The notes: generated by a model from the letters alone, not told the origin. 64,000 nt of DNA from Xanthobacteraceae bacterium (GCA_029239875.1 JARBUD010000004.1:155329-219328), one strand, 5' to 3'. Shown: positions 42,114-51,695, numbered from the stretch's first letter. Numbers and translations: made by a program.

Positions 42114-43241
42114 CTAGACATCGGTGGTTGCCGTATCAATTTTGGCAATTCGAATGACGAGGTCGGCCAGCCGCTCGGCGGCATCGGCACGGCCCATGCG
42201 GCGGGCGCCCTCGGCCATGGTGGAGAGCTGGGCGGGATCGCCGGCATAGCGCGCGATGAGCTCGGCGAGGCGCTCGGGGGTGAAATGGCTCTGCGGCATC
42301 AGCACTGCGCCGCCGCCGCTGGCGAGCGCGGTGGCGTTGGCGAGCTGGTCCTGGTCGATAGCGCCAGGCAGCGGCACCAGGATGGACGGACGGCCGATCA
42401 CCCCGAGCTCGGCCACCGTCATGGCACCGGAGCGGGCGATGACGAGATGGGCCCTCGCCATGCGGGCCGGCAGGTCGGAGAAGAACGGCGCCAGCTCGGC
42501 GGAGACGCCGAGGCGGGCATAGGTGGCGCGCACCTCGTCGATATCCTCGGGCCGCGCCTGCTGCACGATATGGAGCCGCGCGCGCAGGGCCGGATCGAGC
42601 GCCTCGACGCCCGGAGGGACGATCTCGCTCATCACCCGCGCACCCTGGCTGCCGCCGAAGACCAGCAGCTCAAGTCGCCCGCCGGGCGTAGGCGGATCGA
42701 AGGGGACGGCCGCCGCCTCGATCACCGCCGGGCGCACCGGGTTGCCGGTATGGTGCGCCTTGGCGGCGAAGTCCGGCTTGTCCTTGAAGATATCGGGATA
42801 GCCGGTGGCGATGGCGGTCACTCGGGAAGCCAGGAGGGCGTTCGCACGCCCCAGCACCGCATTGGCCTCGTGGATCAGCGTCGGGAAGCCGGCAAGGCCT
42901 GCCGCGCTCACCGGCGGCACGGTCGGGTAGCCGCCGAAGCCGACCACTGCGGCGGGCCTGAGCGCGCGCATCAGCCGGTAGCCGCGGAACAGGCCGGCGC
43001 CGAGGGTCAGCGCGGTCTTTGCCAGCGCGACGGGCGAGCGCCCGCGCACCGTCTCCGCCGGGAGCACATGCAGGCGCCGCGCCGGGAAGTCCCCGGCATA
43101 GCGGGCGGCACGCGCATCGGTGGCGAGGTCGACCTCGACGCCGCGCGCGGCCAGCACGCCGGCCAGCGCCTCGGCGGGAAACAGATGGCCGCCGGTCCCT
43201 CCGGCGGCCAGCACGACCAGCGGCTTCTCGGCCCGGCTCAT
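42114..43241 (-). CDS. murG: Lipid II synthase (MurG glycosyltransferase)
   Basis: MurG transfers GlcNAc from UDP-GlcNAc to lipid I, giving lipid II at the inner membrane. The 375-residue GT-B enzyme has AAGGTGGHLFPAEALA, VVGFGGYPTVPPVSAA, LLVFGGSQGARVMSE and SGAMTVAELGVIGRPSILVP, which lines the nucleotide site. The ATG at 43241 lies 7 bp after the restored-frame stop of ftsW; the frameshifted ftsW frame runs on to 43238 and overlaps it. Confidence 0.97.
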   Translation of the reverse strand: MSRAEKPLVVLAAGGTGGHLFPAEALAGVLAARGVEVDLATDARAARYAGDFPARRLHVLPAETVRGRSPVALAKTALTLGAGLFRGYRLMRALRPAAVVGFGGYPTVPPVSAAGLAGFPTLIHEANAVLGRANALLASRVTAIATGYPDIFKDKPDFAAKAHHTGNPVRPAVIEAAAVPFDPPTPGGRLELLVFGGSQGARVMSEIVPPGVEALDPALRARLHIVQQARPEDIDEVRATYARLGVSAELAPFFSDLPARMARAHLVIARSGAMTVAELGVIGRPSILVPLPGAIDQDQLANATALASGGGAVLMPQSHFTPERLAELIARYAGDPAQLSTMAEGARRMGRADAAERLADLVIRIAKIDTATTDV

Positions 43242-43248
43242 CGTCGCC

Positions 43249-44440
43249 TCACGCCGGATGCGGGAGAGGCGCGCCGAGCCGCGTGCCCAGCCGCTCCAGC
43301 TCGGCCAGCGTCGCGGTGCGCGGGCGGCGGCGGGTGAGCGCCAGCAGCATGCCCATGCCATAGGCCAGCGAGAGCAGCGAGGAGCCGCCATAGGAGACGA
43401 AGGGCAGCGTCATGCCCTTGGCCGGCATCATGTGCCTTGGCCGGCATCATGTGCAGATTGACCATCATGTTGATGGCCGACTGCAGGCCGAACAGGATGG
43501 CGAGGCCCGCCGTGGCGAAGCGCACGAAGGGGTCCTCGTCGTTCATGGCGCGGTTGAGCGCGCGCAACACGATGAAGGCGAACAGGCCTGCGATCATCAT
43601 GCACAGCACGGCGCCGAACTCCTCGCCGGCGACGGCGAAGATGAAGTCGGTGTGCCCGTCCGGCAGCAGCTTCTTGAAGCTGCCCTCGCCCGGCCCCTGC
43701 CCCAGCCAGCCGCCATTGAGGAAGGAGTTGATCGACAGGTCGATCTGGTAGGTGTCGCCGGAATCGGGATCGAGGAAGCGGTCGATACGCTTCGTCACGT
43801 GCGGCACCATCATATAGGCGAGGTAAAGCCCGGTCGCGCCGATGCCGCCCAGGCCCACCACCCAGATGATGCGCAGCCCGGCGAGGAAGAACAGGCTGCC
43901 CCACACCAGCGAGACCAGCATGGTCTGGCCGAAGTCCGGCTGCATCACCAGCGGCGTCACGACCGCGCCCAGAAGGCCGATGGCGAGGAACTGGCCGGGC
44001 ATCTCCGGCCGCCGCACACTCTCGGAGAACAGCCAGGCGGCGATGATGACGAAGCTGGGCTTGAGGAACTCCGAGGGCTGGACGGTGATGCTGGCCACCG
44101 TGAGCCAGCGCCGCGCGCCCTTCACCTCCGGGCCGATCACCAGCGTCGCGCAGACGAGGCCGAGGAAGAGAATGAACAGCACCAGCGCCAGGCGCCGGAT
44201 GTTGCGCGGCGACAGGAAGGAGGTGGCGATCAGCACGATCAGCGCCGGCACCAGGAACATCACCTGCCGGTTCACGAAATGGAACGGGTCGGCGATGCCG
44301 AGCCGCGCCGCCACCGGCGGGCTGGCGGCGAGCGCCAGCACGATGCCGATGATCATCAGGGCGGCCAGCGCGCCGAGCAGCAGCCGGTCGATGGTCCACC
44401 ACCACTCGCCGACGACGGTCCGTTCGGCACGCGAAATCAT
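43249..44440 (-). pseudogene. ftsW: ftsW, lipid II polymerase, frameshifted by a 19-bp duplication
   Basis: FtsW is the SEDS-family septal glycan polymerase that works with FtsI. From ATG 44440 the frame encodes about 335 normal residues including FHFVNRQVMFLVPAL, SITVQPSEFLKPSFVI, and VAGEEFGAVLCMM. At 43453-43416 a 19-bp unit is repeated twice, and the frame shifts. The rest continues in another frame from MMPAKGMTLPFVSYGGSS to the stop at 43249. Without one unit the protein would have 390 residues, the usual length. As given, translation ends at 43238 with 65 unrelated residues and lacks the conserved PFVSYGGSS motif and last helix. Because FtsW is essential, an assembly error or a mixed/suppressed mutation should be considered; a real lesion would be expected to be lethal. 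Confidence 0.93.
43416..43453. repeat. 19-bp tandem duplication inside ftsW
   Basis: The unit CCTTGGCCGGCATCATGTG occurs at 43416-43434 and again, without change, at 43435-43453. A unit of 19 is not a multiple of three and so shifts the ftsW frame. Removing either copy restores one continuous frame. Confidence 0.97.
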
Positions 44441-44540
44441 CTACGCCACTCCGGGAATATGCTGGCCGGAGTATCGGACGGTTAAGGTTGACGGGGGCTT
44501 AATGAAGGGCCGCTCGGCGGGTGATGCCAGTTGACGACAC

Positions 44541-44651
44541 ACCCTCATCCTGAGGTGCGAGCGGAGCGAGCCTCGAAGGATGCTCGCTCAAGTACGCCCG
44601 GATGAGCATCCTTCGAGGCCCGGCCTTTCGGCCGGGCACCTCAGGATGAGG
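44541..44651. repeat. Palindromic intergenic repeat (copy 4)
   Basis: ACCCTCATCCTGAGGTGCGA opens and GCACCTCAGGATGAGG closes the element; the CCTCGAAGGATG and CATCCTTCGAGG arms lie inside. It is placed exactly between ftsW and the permease gene, at one border of the foreign-looking section of the dcw cluster. Confidence 0.88.
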
Positions 44652-44678
44652 TCGTTCAAGAGGACCTGCCTTGAACGC

Positions 44679-46196
44679 TCAATGCGACTTGTACTCGCTC
44701 GTGCCCTTGGAGAGCGCGAACTCCTCCTCCGGCGAGAGCACCAGCTTGTGGCGGCCCTTGAGCGCGAAATAGACGATGCCGAGCGCGAACCAGATGGCGA
44801 CGCCGATCACGCCCGTCCGGTAGACCGGATCGGAAAGCTGGAAGAACAGCGTCACCACCGCGATGAGGATGGTGAGCGACGCGCCGACGACTCCAAACGG
44901 GCTCCGGTAGGGCCGCTCGATCTGCGGTGCGTTCCTGCGCAGCAGGATGAAGGACAGCGCCTGCATCACATAGGACAGCATGGCGCCGAACACCGCCATG
45001 TTGAGCAGCGTGCCGCCGATCACCAGCGCGCCCCGCTCGGCGCCGACGCTGAACCAGATCGCCAGCATCAGCACCAGCGCCACCACCGCGCCGACCAGCA
45101 TGGCGAGGTGCGGGGTCTTGCGGGTGCCGTGGGTGATCGACATCCAGCGCGGGAAGTAGCCGGCGCGCGAGAGCGAATAGATCTGCCGGCCCTGCGCGTA
45201 GATGATGGTGTGGAAGCTCGCGATCAGGCCGATCACCGCCACCAGCGCCAGCACCTTGGCGAGGCCGTCGCCATAGATGGCGCGGAAGCCGTCGAGCAGC
45301 GGCTCGCCGGACTTGCCGAGCGCGAAGGCGCCATTGGCGACCGAGGAGTTCAGCCAGAGGATCATGAAGGCGGAGACGATCAGCGTGCCGATGCCGAGGA
45401 TGATGCCGCGCGGCAGGTCGCGCTTGGGGTCGATCGACTCTTCCGCCGCGAGAGGCAGCTGCTCGATGGCGAGGAACAGCCACACCGCGAAGGGCAGCGA
45501 GGCGAGGATGCCGTAGACGCCGAAGGGCAGGAACGGCCCGCCGCCTTCCGGCAGCTCGGTGCCATCGGCACCGATGTTCAGCGCCCAGCGGGTGAAGTCG
45601 ACATTGGGAATGGCCGAGACCCAGAAGGCGACGAGGCAGGCCAGCGCCAGCAGCGTGACGACCAGCGTCACCTTGAAGGACAGCTCCACGCCGACGACGT
45701 TCAGCCCGACGAAGACGATGTAGCCGAACACCCAGTAGACCGGCTGGAACTCGGGCGGCGTGCCGAAGATCGAGCCGAGATACGAGCCGATGAAGAACAC
45801 CACCACCGCCGGGGTGACGACGTACTCGACGTTCTCGCACAGGCCGGTGATGAAGCCGCCCCACGGCCCCATGGCGGTGCGGGCGAAGGAATAGGCCGCG
45901 CCGGTGTGCGGCAGCGCGGCGCTCATCTCGGCGATCGACAGCGTCAGGCCGAGATACATGATGGCGATGATGACGGAGGCGACGAACAGCCCGCCCCAGC
46001 CACCCGTCGACAGGCCGAGGTTCCAGCCGGAGAAATGGCCGGAGATGACGGCACCGACGCCCAACGCCCACAGCGAGGCGACGCCGGCATAGCGCTTGAG
46101 GCCGCGGGCTTCGAAATAGGTGATGTCGACGGTGGTGTAGGTGACGCCGCCACTGCCGCTCGCGGGAAGCGAGCCTTCGGTCGATTGGATGCTCAT
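44679..46196 (-). CDS. Ethanolamine-type APC family permease
   Basis: The 505-residue membrane protein has about 12 hydrophobic segments and belongs to the amino acid-polyamine-organocation superfamily. The N-terminal TYFEARGLKRYAGVASLWAL, GVGAVISGHFSGWNLGL and the SYVMQALSFILLRR segment are typical of the ethanolamine permease subgroup. It would import ethanolamine or a similar small amine by proton symport. No eutBC genes are seen nearby. The ATG at 46196 is preceded by a spaced AAGGGA. It is not a usual member of dcw clusters. Confidence 0.87.
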   Translation of the reverse strand: MSIQSTEGSLPASGSGGVTYTTVDITYFEARGLKRYAGVASLWALGVGAVISGHFSGWNLGLSTGGWGGLFVASVIIAIMYLGLTLSIAEMSAALPHTGAAYSFARTAMGPWGGFITGLCENVEYVVTPAVVVFFIGSYLGSIFGTPPEFQPVYWVFGYIVFVGLNVVGVELSFKVTLVVTLLALACLVAFWVSAIPNVDFTRWALNIGADGTELPEGGGPFLPFGVYGILASLPFAVWLFLAIEQLPLAAEESIDPKRDLPRGIILGIGTLIVSAFMILWLNSSVANGAFALGKSGEPLLDGFRAIYGDGLAKVLALVAVIGLIASFHTIIYAQGRQIYSLSRAGYFPRWMSITHGTRKTPHLAMLVGAVVALVLMLAIWFSVGAERGALVIGGTLLNMAVFGAMLSYVMQALSFILLRRNAPQIERPYRSPFGVVGASLTILIAVVTLFFQLSDPVYRTGVIGVAIWFALGIVYFALKGRHKLVLSPEEEFALSKGTSEYKSH

Positions 46197-46383
46197 GACG
46201 CTGCATATCCCTTCATAGAAGGAGCAGGCGCCGGCCGGCGCGCTCTTCGCCGGTCGATCCCGCCGCCAAGTTGCCGCGCCGCGCGAATGCCGCACGGATG
46301 GGCATGCATGTTTTCAGTGCATCACGAAAACGTCAACGGAAATGACGGCGCGAATCGAGGCCGTGCACCGCTTCCGGAAGCCA

Positions 46384-47652
46384 TCACGCGATGCCCGGCA
46401 CGCCCTCGTCGCGCATGACGCGGTTGCGGCCCGCGCGCTTGGCGGCATAGAGCGCCTCGTCGGCACGCCTGAGCAGGTCGGACAGCTCGCCAGACGTTGA
46501 CGCATTCCCCCGCGCCGCCTGACCATCGAGCAGGGCGACGCCGATGCTGACCGTCGCCGGGATCGACCTGCCCTCAATCATCATCGGCGCCGCGGCGACG
46601 AAGTTGCGCAATGTCTGCGCCACCCGCAGCGCCTCGGCCTCGCCCACGCCCGGCAGCAACGCGGCGAACTCCTCGCCGCCGAGCCGGGCCAGCAGATCCT
46701 GCTCGCGCAGCGTGCGGCGGCACTTGTCGGCGACGTCCCGCAGCATCAGGTCGCCGACGGCGTGGCCGAAATGGTCGTTGATCGCCTTGAAGAAATCGAG
46801 GTCGATCATGAGCAGCGCGACGGGCGTCCCGGCCTCCCTGGCCGTGCGCAGGACGGCCTCGGATTCGGCAAGGAAACGCCGGCGGTTGCCGAGGCCGGTG
46901 AGGTCGTCTGTGTCGGCGAGCACGCGGAGCTGATGAACCAGCTGCCGATGCTCGGTGACGTCCCAGTAGACGAGGATGAGGTTGTCGCCGAGCGAGCGCA
47001 GCCGGAAGTGGATCATCTTCTGGCTGCCGTCCTTGCAGGTGACCATCCAGTCGGCCATGTGCACGTGATCGAGGTCGGCCCGGGCCGACCGGACGCCGGC
47101 CTCCCATGCCGCCATCGCCGCGGCGCGATAGGCGGGATCGGGATAGGCGCGCGGCCACCAGTCATCGAGGTTGATCAGTTCGTTGATCGAATAGCCGACC
47201 ACCGCTGCGCCGTGGCTGTTGGCGAACAGGCAATTGCCCTCGCCGTCATAGATCTCCACCCCGACCGGGAGCGTCTCCATGATCTCCTGGATGTCCGCCT
47301 CCAGCGCCGACAGCCTGTCGGCCGCCCGGTATTCCGCCATCAGGTCGTGGATGGTGAGGAGATGACGTCCGTCCTCCAGCCGGGACAAGGCGAGGCCGAG
47401 CGCCCTCGCCTCCCCCGCGACCCTCGCCTCCACGATCCGTGGCGGCAGGGGCTCAGGGCCGCGCATGGCGGTGACCACGCCAGCCGCCGATGCCCCGAGC
47501 AGGGTGGAGAGCGCGCAAGGCGCGGCGGGCCCGGCGAGAGCGAAGAGGCGCAGCGATTCCTCGTTCAGCGCGAGCGCGGTGGTGACATCCGCGTCCGTCA
47601 GGATGAGCGGGCAGCGGACATGGTCGAACCATCCCGGCACGGCGTGAGGCAT
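46384..47652 (-). CDS. PAS-GGDEF diguanylate cyclase
   Basis: The 422-residue protein has an N-terminal PAS-like region (about 1-115), a second PAS domain (about 120-240, LPVGVEIYDGEGNCLFANSH) with a PAC end, and a C-terminal GGDEF domain (about 250-415). The active-site motif is GGEEF near residue 325, and RxxD (REQD) five residues before it is the product-inhibition I-site. The enzyme should make cyclic di-GMP from two GTP. No signal peptide or membrane helix is seen, so it is probably cytoplasmic. It lies between murD and the permease gene, an unusual place. The sensed signal is unknown. Confidence 0.92.
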   Translation of the reverse strand: MPHAVPGWFDHVRCPLILTDADVTTALALNEESLRLFALAGPAAPCALSTLLGASAAGVVTAMRGPEPLPPRIVEARVAGEARALGLALSRLEDGRHLLTIHDLMAEYRAADRLSALEADIQEIMETLPVGVEIYDGEGNCLFANSHGAAVVGYSINELINLDDWWPRAYPDPAYRAAAMAAWEAGVRSARADLDHVHMADWMVTCKDGSQKMIHFRLRSLGDNLILVYWDVTEHRQLVHQLRVLADTDDLTGLGNRRRFLAESEAVLRTAREAGTPVALLMIDLDFFKAINDHFGHAVGDLMLRDVADKCRRTLREQDLLARLGGEEFAALLPGVGEAEALRVAQTLRNFVAAAPMMIEGRSIPATVSIGVALLDGQAARGNASTSGELSDLLRRADEALYAAKRAGRNRVMRDEGVPGIA

Positions 47653-47740
47653 CGCGAAGTCCCGTCTCGAGCCGTCCCGCCCGGGGAACGTGCGCGCCCG
47701 GCCGGCCGCATGAGGACCGGCGCCGCGCGCTCAAGGCTCC

Positions 47741-49123
47741 CTATGGTAACGCCTTCACCAGGTTGCGGAAGGCATCGCCGCGCACCTCGAAATTGCGGAA
47801 CTGGTCGAAGCTGGCGCAGGCCGGCGACAACAGCACCACCGGGCTGGAAAGGCCGGACGCCGCCGCGTCGCGCGCGGCGCTCGCCACCGCCACCTCCAGC
47901 GTGCCGCTGATCTCGTGGGGCACTTCGTCGCCCAGCGTCCCGACGAAATCTTCCGCTGCAACGCCAATGAGATAGGCCTTGCGCACCCGCGGGAAACAGG
48001 GCTTCAGCGGCGCGATGCCGCCCTCCTTAGGCTTGCCGCCGGCGATCCAGAAGATGTCCTCGAACGACAGCAGCGCGCGCTCGGCGGCGTCGGCGTTGGT
48101 CGCCTTGGAATCGTTGACGAACAACACATTGCCGATGGTCCGCACCTCTTCCATGCGGTGGGCGAGGCCGGGGAAGCTCCGCATGCCGGTCGCGATCACC
48201 TCCGGCGCGAGGCCCAGCGCCCGCGCGGCGGCGAAGGCGGCGGCGGCGTTCTGCGCATTGTGGGCGCCGCGCAGCGAGCCGATGCCGGCGAGCGGCAGGG
48301 TGAATTCGGTGGTGGCATTATTGGTGACATTCAGGGTGTCACCATCGAGCCAGATGCCACTGGTGAGCCTCTCGCGCACGGAGACGCGCACCACGTTCCG
48401 GCCGGCCGCCTCCACGCGGTCGGCGATGGCGCGCGACCATTCGTCGTCGACACCGATCACCGCCGTGCCGCCGGCCTCGACCTGCGCGACCAGCCGTTCC
48501 TTCACCGCGGCGTAGTGTTCCATCGTGCCGTGGCGGTCGAGATGGTCGGGCGAGAGGTTGAGCAGGATGCCGACCGCCGGATCGAGGCTCGGGGCGAGGT
48601 CGATCTGGTAGGAGGAGCACTCGATCACATAGACGCGGCCCGGCTTGGGCGGCTCCAGCCCGAGGATCGCCGGGCCGAAATTGCCGCCGATCTGCGCATC
48701 GCGCCCGCCGACCTTCATCAGATGGGCGAGCAGCGCTGTCGTGGTCGACTTGCCGTTGGTGCCGGTGATGGCAGCGAGAGGCGGGTGGCGCGGCGCCAGC
48801 CGGCGCTCGCGGCAGAACAATTCGATGTCGCCGACGATCTCGACGCCCGCCTCCTGCGCCAGCCTGACGCTCCAGTGCGGCTCGGGATGGGTGAGCGGCA
48901 CGCCGGGCGCCAGCACCAGCGCCTCGACGTCGTCCCAGTCGAGCCCACGCAGGTCGGCCGTCGAGATGCCCTCCGCCGCCGCCTTGGCGACGGATTCCGG
49001 CGAATCGTCCCACGCCGTCACCTCCGCCCCGCCGGCGATGAGCGCACGCGCCGTGGCGAGGCCCGAACCGCCGAGGCCGAACAGGGCGACGGCGCGGTCT
49101 TTGAAGGTCGAGACGGGGATCAT
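47741..49123 (-). CDS. murD: UDP-N-acetylmuramoyl-L-alanine--D-glutamate ligase
   Basis: MurD adds D-glutamate to UDP-MurNAc-L-Ala. The 460-residue Mur ligase has [20 protein letters not shown] loop [30 protein letters not shown] and a C-terminal [15 protein letters not shown] and [19 protein letters not shown]. It stands apart from mraY, which is separated by an oppositely oriented gene, so it must have a promoter in the 122-bp region shared with that gene. Confidence 0.97.
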   Translation of the reverse strand: MIPVSTFKDRAVALFGLGGSGLATARALIAGGAEVTAWDDSPESVAKAAAEGISTADLRGLDWDDVEALVLAPGVPLTHPEPHWSVRLAQEAGVEIVGDIELFCRERRLAPRHPPLAAITGTNGKSTTTALLAHLMKVGGRDAQIGGNFGPAILGLEPPKPGRVYVIECSSYQIDLAPSLDPAVGILLNLSPDHLDRHGTMEHYAAVKERLVAQVEAGGTAVIGVDDEWSRAIADRVEAAGRNVVRVSVRERLTSGIWLDGDTLNVTNNATTEFTLPLAGIGSLRGAHNAQNAAAAFAAARALGLAPEVIATGMRSFPGLAHRMEEVRTIGNVLFVNDSKATNADAAERALLSFEDIFWIAGGKPKEGGIAPLKPCFPRVRKAYLIGVAAEDFVGTLGDEVPHEISGTLEVAVASAARDAAASGLSSPVVLLSPACASFDQFRNFEVRGDAFRNLVKALP

Positions 49124-49245
49124 AGGCGGGAGACCTCGATGGCGGCCATTTGGCGGGCACCCGAGCGGACCGGGCAGCATTGGCTAGCGCATTTCCCGGG
49201 CCGATGAAATGATCTGGCCTCACCTCCCGCACGAAGGCTCCGCCC

Positions 49246-50139
49246 ATGGCCGCCCCCGCTTTGCTCCCCCTCGGATCGACCATGAAGGTGCTGCGGCCGC
49301 ACCCGAACATCTACGCCTTCTATGACGGGCGCATCGAGGGCGCGCGGGCGCATTCCCCCGCGCCGAACTGGCTCGACGACGGCGCCTATGCGCTGGGGGT
49401 CTGCGTCTATGCCGTGGTCGATGGCGAGGAGGCGATCCTCTACGACACCCACATCTCGCTCACCCATGCGCGGATCATGCGCCGCACGCTCGAGGAAGAC
49501 GGCGTGCGCTCGATCCGCGTGGTGCTGAGCCACTGGCACGACGACCATGTCGCCGGCAACGAGGCGTTCTTCGATTGCGAGATCATCGCCCTCGACCGGA
49601 CGGAAAAGGCGCTCGCCGCCCATCGCGCCGAGCTGGAGAGCGGCGATCCGCCGATCCAGCCGCTGGTCATGCCGAACCGCGTCATCAGCGGACCGACCGA
49701 ATTAAGGGTCGGCAAGCTCAAGGTCCGGCTGGAGCCGGCGGAGATCCACAGCCATGACGGGCTGATCCTGCTGCTGCCCGATCTCGGCATCATGCTGGCC
49801 GGCGACACGCTGGAGGAGCCGATCACCTATGTCGCCGAGCCGGAGCGGCTCGGCGTGCATGTCGAGGAGCTCAGGCGGATCAGGGAATGGGGCTATCCGC
49901 GCATCCTGCCCAACCACGGCGCGCCCGACGTGATCGCCGCCGGCGGCTACGGGCCGGAATTGATCGACGCCACCATCCGCTATGTGAAGAAGCTACTGCA
50001 CACGCGGGTCGACATGGCGCTGGCCGACCAGGACCTCTCCACCTTCATCGCCGAGGATCTGGCGGAGGGCACGCTGCGCTATTTCCAGCCCTATGAAGAG
50101 GTTCACGCCAACAATGTGAAGAAGGTGCTGGCGTTGTAG
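49246..50139 (+). CDS. MBL-fold metallo-hydrolase
   Basis: The 297-residue protein has the metallo-beta-lactamase fold zinc signature H-x-H-x-D-H in LSHWHDDHVAGN (H96, H98, D100, H101), plus EIHSHDGLILLLPDLGIMLAGDT and PNHGAPD further on. Superfamily members are hydrolases with many different substrates, and this one cannot be assigned. It is on the plus strand in an otherwise minus-strand cluster, between mraY and murD. It begins with ATG 49246; ATG 49282 (MKVLRP) is a possible shorter start. Confidence 0.88.
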   Translation: MAAPALLPLGSTMKVLRPHPNIYAFYDGRIEGARAHSPAPNWLDDGAYALGVCVYAVVDGEEAILYDTHISLTHARIMRRTLEEDGVRSIRVVLSHWHDDHVAGNEAFFDCEIIALDRTEKALAAHRAELESGDPPIQPLVMPNRVISGPTELRVGKLKVRLEPAEIHSHDGLILLLPDLGIMLAGDTLEEPITYVAEPERLGVHVEELRRIREWGYPRILPNHGAPDVIAAGGYGPELIDATIRYVKKLLHTRVDMALADQDLSTFIAEDLAEGTLRYFQPYEEVHANNVKKVLAL

Positions 50140-50158
50140 GGGCGCGAGCCGCCTGGTT

Positions 50159-50250
50159 CACCCTCATCCCCGGGCTTGACCCGGGGACCCAGCCTTTCTG
50201 CCGGTATCCCCAGTCCCCTGGGTGGCCGGGTCAAGCCCGGCCGTGAGGGC
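50159..50250. repeat. Palindromic intergenic repeat, CATCCCCGGGCTTG type
   Basis: ACCCTCATCCCCGGGCTTGA at the left and CCGGGTCAAGCCCGGCCGTG at the right form long arms around a short centre. The element is one of three repeat blocks that fill the 377-bp gap between the MBL gene and mraY; no gene is seen. Confidence 0.7.
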
Positions 50251-50267
50251 GGATAGGTGGAAATGTC

Positions 50268-50335
50268 GTCATCCCGGACGGCCGTCAGGCCAATCCGGGA
50301 TCGCGTGCAGAATGGAGAGCGATCCCGGCCATTCC
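50268..50335. repeat. Short inverted repeat, CATCCCGGACGGCC type
   Basis: GTCATCCCGGACGGCC is followed by CAATCCGGGATCGCG and later GCGATCCCGG, giving nested CCCGGA/TCCGGG pairs. A close relative is found at 61234-61273. Confidence 0.55.
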
Positions 50336-50349
50336 AGCCGCTTCCGCCT

Positions 50350-50504
50350 GCGTGCTTCGAGGCCGGCCTGACGGCCGGCACCTCAGCATGAGGACGGTTG
50401 TTGTGGAATCAGTTCTCCGAGCAACCTCATCCTGAGGTGCGAGCCCACGGGTCTTGCCTTTGGCAAGCCCGAGGACAGGCTCCGCGAGCCTCGAAGGATG
50501 CTCG
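50350..50504. repeat. Rearranged palindromic repeat (copy 5)
   Basis: The right arm (50350-50394, GCTTCGAGGCC to CACCTCAGCATGAGG) comes first, and the left arm (50424-50504, CCTCATCCTGAGGTGCGAG to GCCTCGAAGGATGCTCG) follows. The left arm carries an extra internal block of about 40 bp with its own GGTCTTGCC-TTT-GGCAAG hairpin. The order is inverted compared with all other copies. Confidence 0.7.
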
Positions 50505-50516
50505 CTCGCCGAACCC

Positions 50517-51602
50517 TCACCGCAGCTTCAGCGTCGACAGGCCGATCAGCGCCAGCACCACGGCGATGATCCAGAAGCGGATGACGATCTGCGGCTCGGT
50601 CCAGCCCTTCTGCTCGAAATGGTGGTGGATCGGCGCCATCTTGAAGACGCGCTTGCCGGTGAGCTTGAACGAGGCCACCTGCACGATCACCGAGACCGCC
50701 TCCAGCACGAACAGGCCGCCGATCACCGCCAGCACGATCTCGTGCTTGGCGGCGACCGCGATGGTGCCGAGCAGGCCGCCCAGCGCCAGCGAGCCGGTGT
50801 CGCCCATGAAGATCTGCGCCGGCGGGGCGTTGAACCAGAGGAAGCCGATGCCCGCGCCGATGATGGCGCCGCAGATCACCGCCAGTTCGCCGACGCCGGC
50901 GACGTAGTGGATCTGCAGATAGTCCGCGAACAGCACGTTGCCGGACAGGTACGAGATCAGCCCGAAGGAGGCGGCGGCGACCATGACGGGCACGATGGCG
51001 AGGCCGTCGAGCCCGTCGGTGAGGTTCACCGCATTGCCGGCGGCGACGATGACGAAGGCGCCGAAGATCACGAAGAACCAGGAGAGGTCGATCAGCAGAT
51101 CCTTGAAGAAGGGGAAGGCGAGCGAGGAGGACAGCGGCTCGCGCCCGACATGCATGATCACCACCGCCGCGCTGCCGGCGATCAGCGCCTCGATGGCGAG
51201 ACGCGTCTTGCCCGACAGGCCGTTATGGGTCTGCTTCGTGACCTTGAGATAGTCGTCGTAGAAGCCGATCAGCCCGAAGCCGATGGTGACGAACAGCACC
51301 ACCCAGACATAGGGGTTCGACAGGTTCGCCCAGAGCAGCGTCGCCACCATCAGGCCGGAGAAGATCATCAGCCCGCCCATGGTGGGCGTGCCCTTCTTGG
51401 TGATGAGGTGCGATTGCGGCCCGTCGCTGCGGATCGGCTGCCCCTTGCCCTGCTTGAGCCGGAGCATGGCGATGATGGCCGGACCGAACATGAAGACGAA
51501 CAGCAGCGCGGTGATGATCGCGCCGCCGGTGCGGAAGGTAATGTAGCGGAAGACGTTCAGCGCCGGGACACTGGCCTGGAACTCGGCGAGCCATTGCAGC
51601 AT
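50517..51602 (-). CDS. mraY: Phospho-N-acetylmuramoyl-pentapeptide-transferase
   Basis: MraY joins UDP-MurNAc-pentapeptide to undecaprenyl phosphate to make lipid I. The 361-residue protein has ten hydrophobic segments and the family motifs [34 protein letters not shown] and [13 protein letters not shown] with catalytic acidic and His residues. ATG 51602 fits the family start; 16 upstream residues were dropped. It lies 93 bp after murF. Confidence 0.98.
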   Translation of the reverse strand: MLQWLAEFQASVPALNVFRYITFRTGGAIITALLFVFMFGPAIIAMLRLKQGKGQPIRSDGPQSHLITKKGTPTMGGLMIFSGLMVATLLWANLSNPYVWVVLFVTIGFGLIGFYDDYLKVTKQTHNGLSGKTRLAIEALIAGSAAVVIMHVGREPLSSSLAFPFFKDLLIDLSWFFVIFGAFVIVAAGNAVNLTDGLDGLAIVPVMVAAASFGLISYLSGNVLFADYLQIHYVAGVGELAVICGAIIGAGIGFLWFNAPPAQIFMGDTGSLALGGLLGTIAVAAKHEIVLAVIGGLFVLEAVSVIVQVASFKLTGKRVFKMAPIHHHFEQKGWTEPQIVIRFWIIAVVLALIGLSTLKLR

Positions 51603-51695
51603 GGGGGTATCAACCTTCCGGTAGGCAAAGGGGCTGCATGCGGGCGGCACGGCGCCGCGGCAGGCCGCGATCGGGAAAAGAGTGGCGGGCGCAGC

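Noticed and set aside
43249..43431. Separate 60-residue gene starting MMPAKGMTL
   Set aside because: It is the displaced C-terminus of FtsW, not an independent gene.
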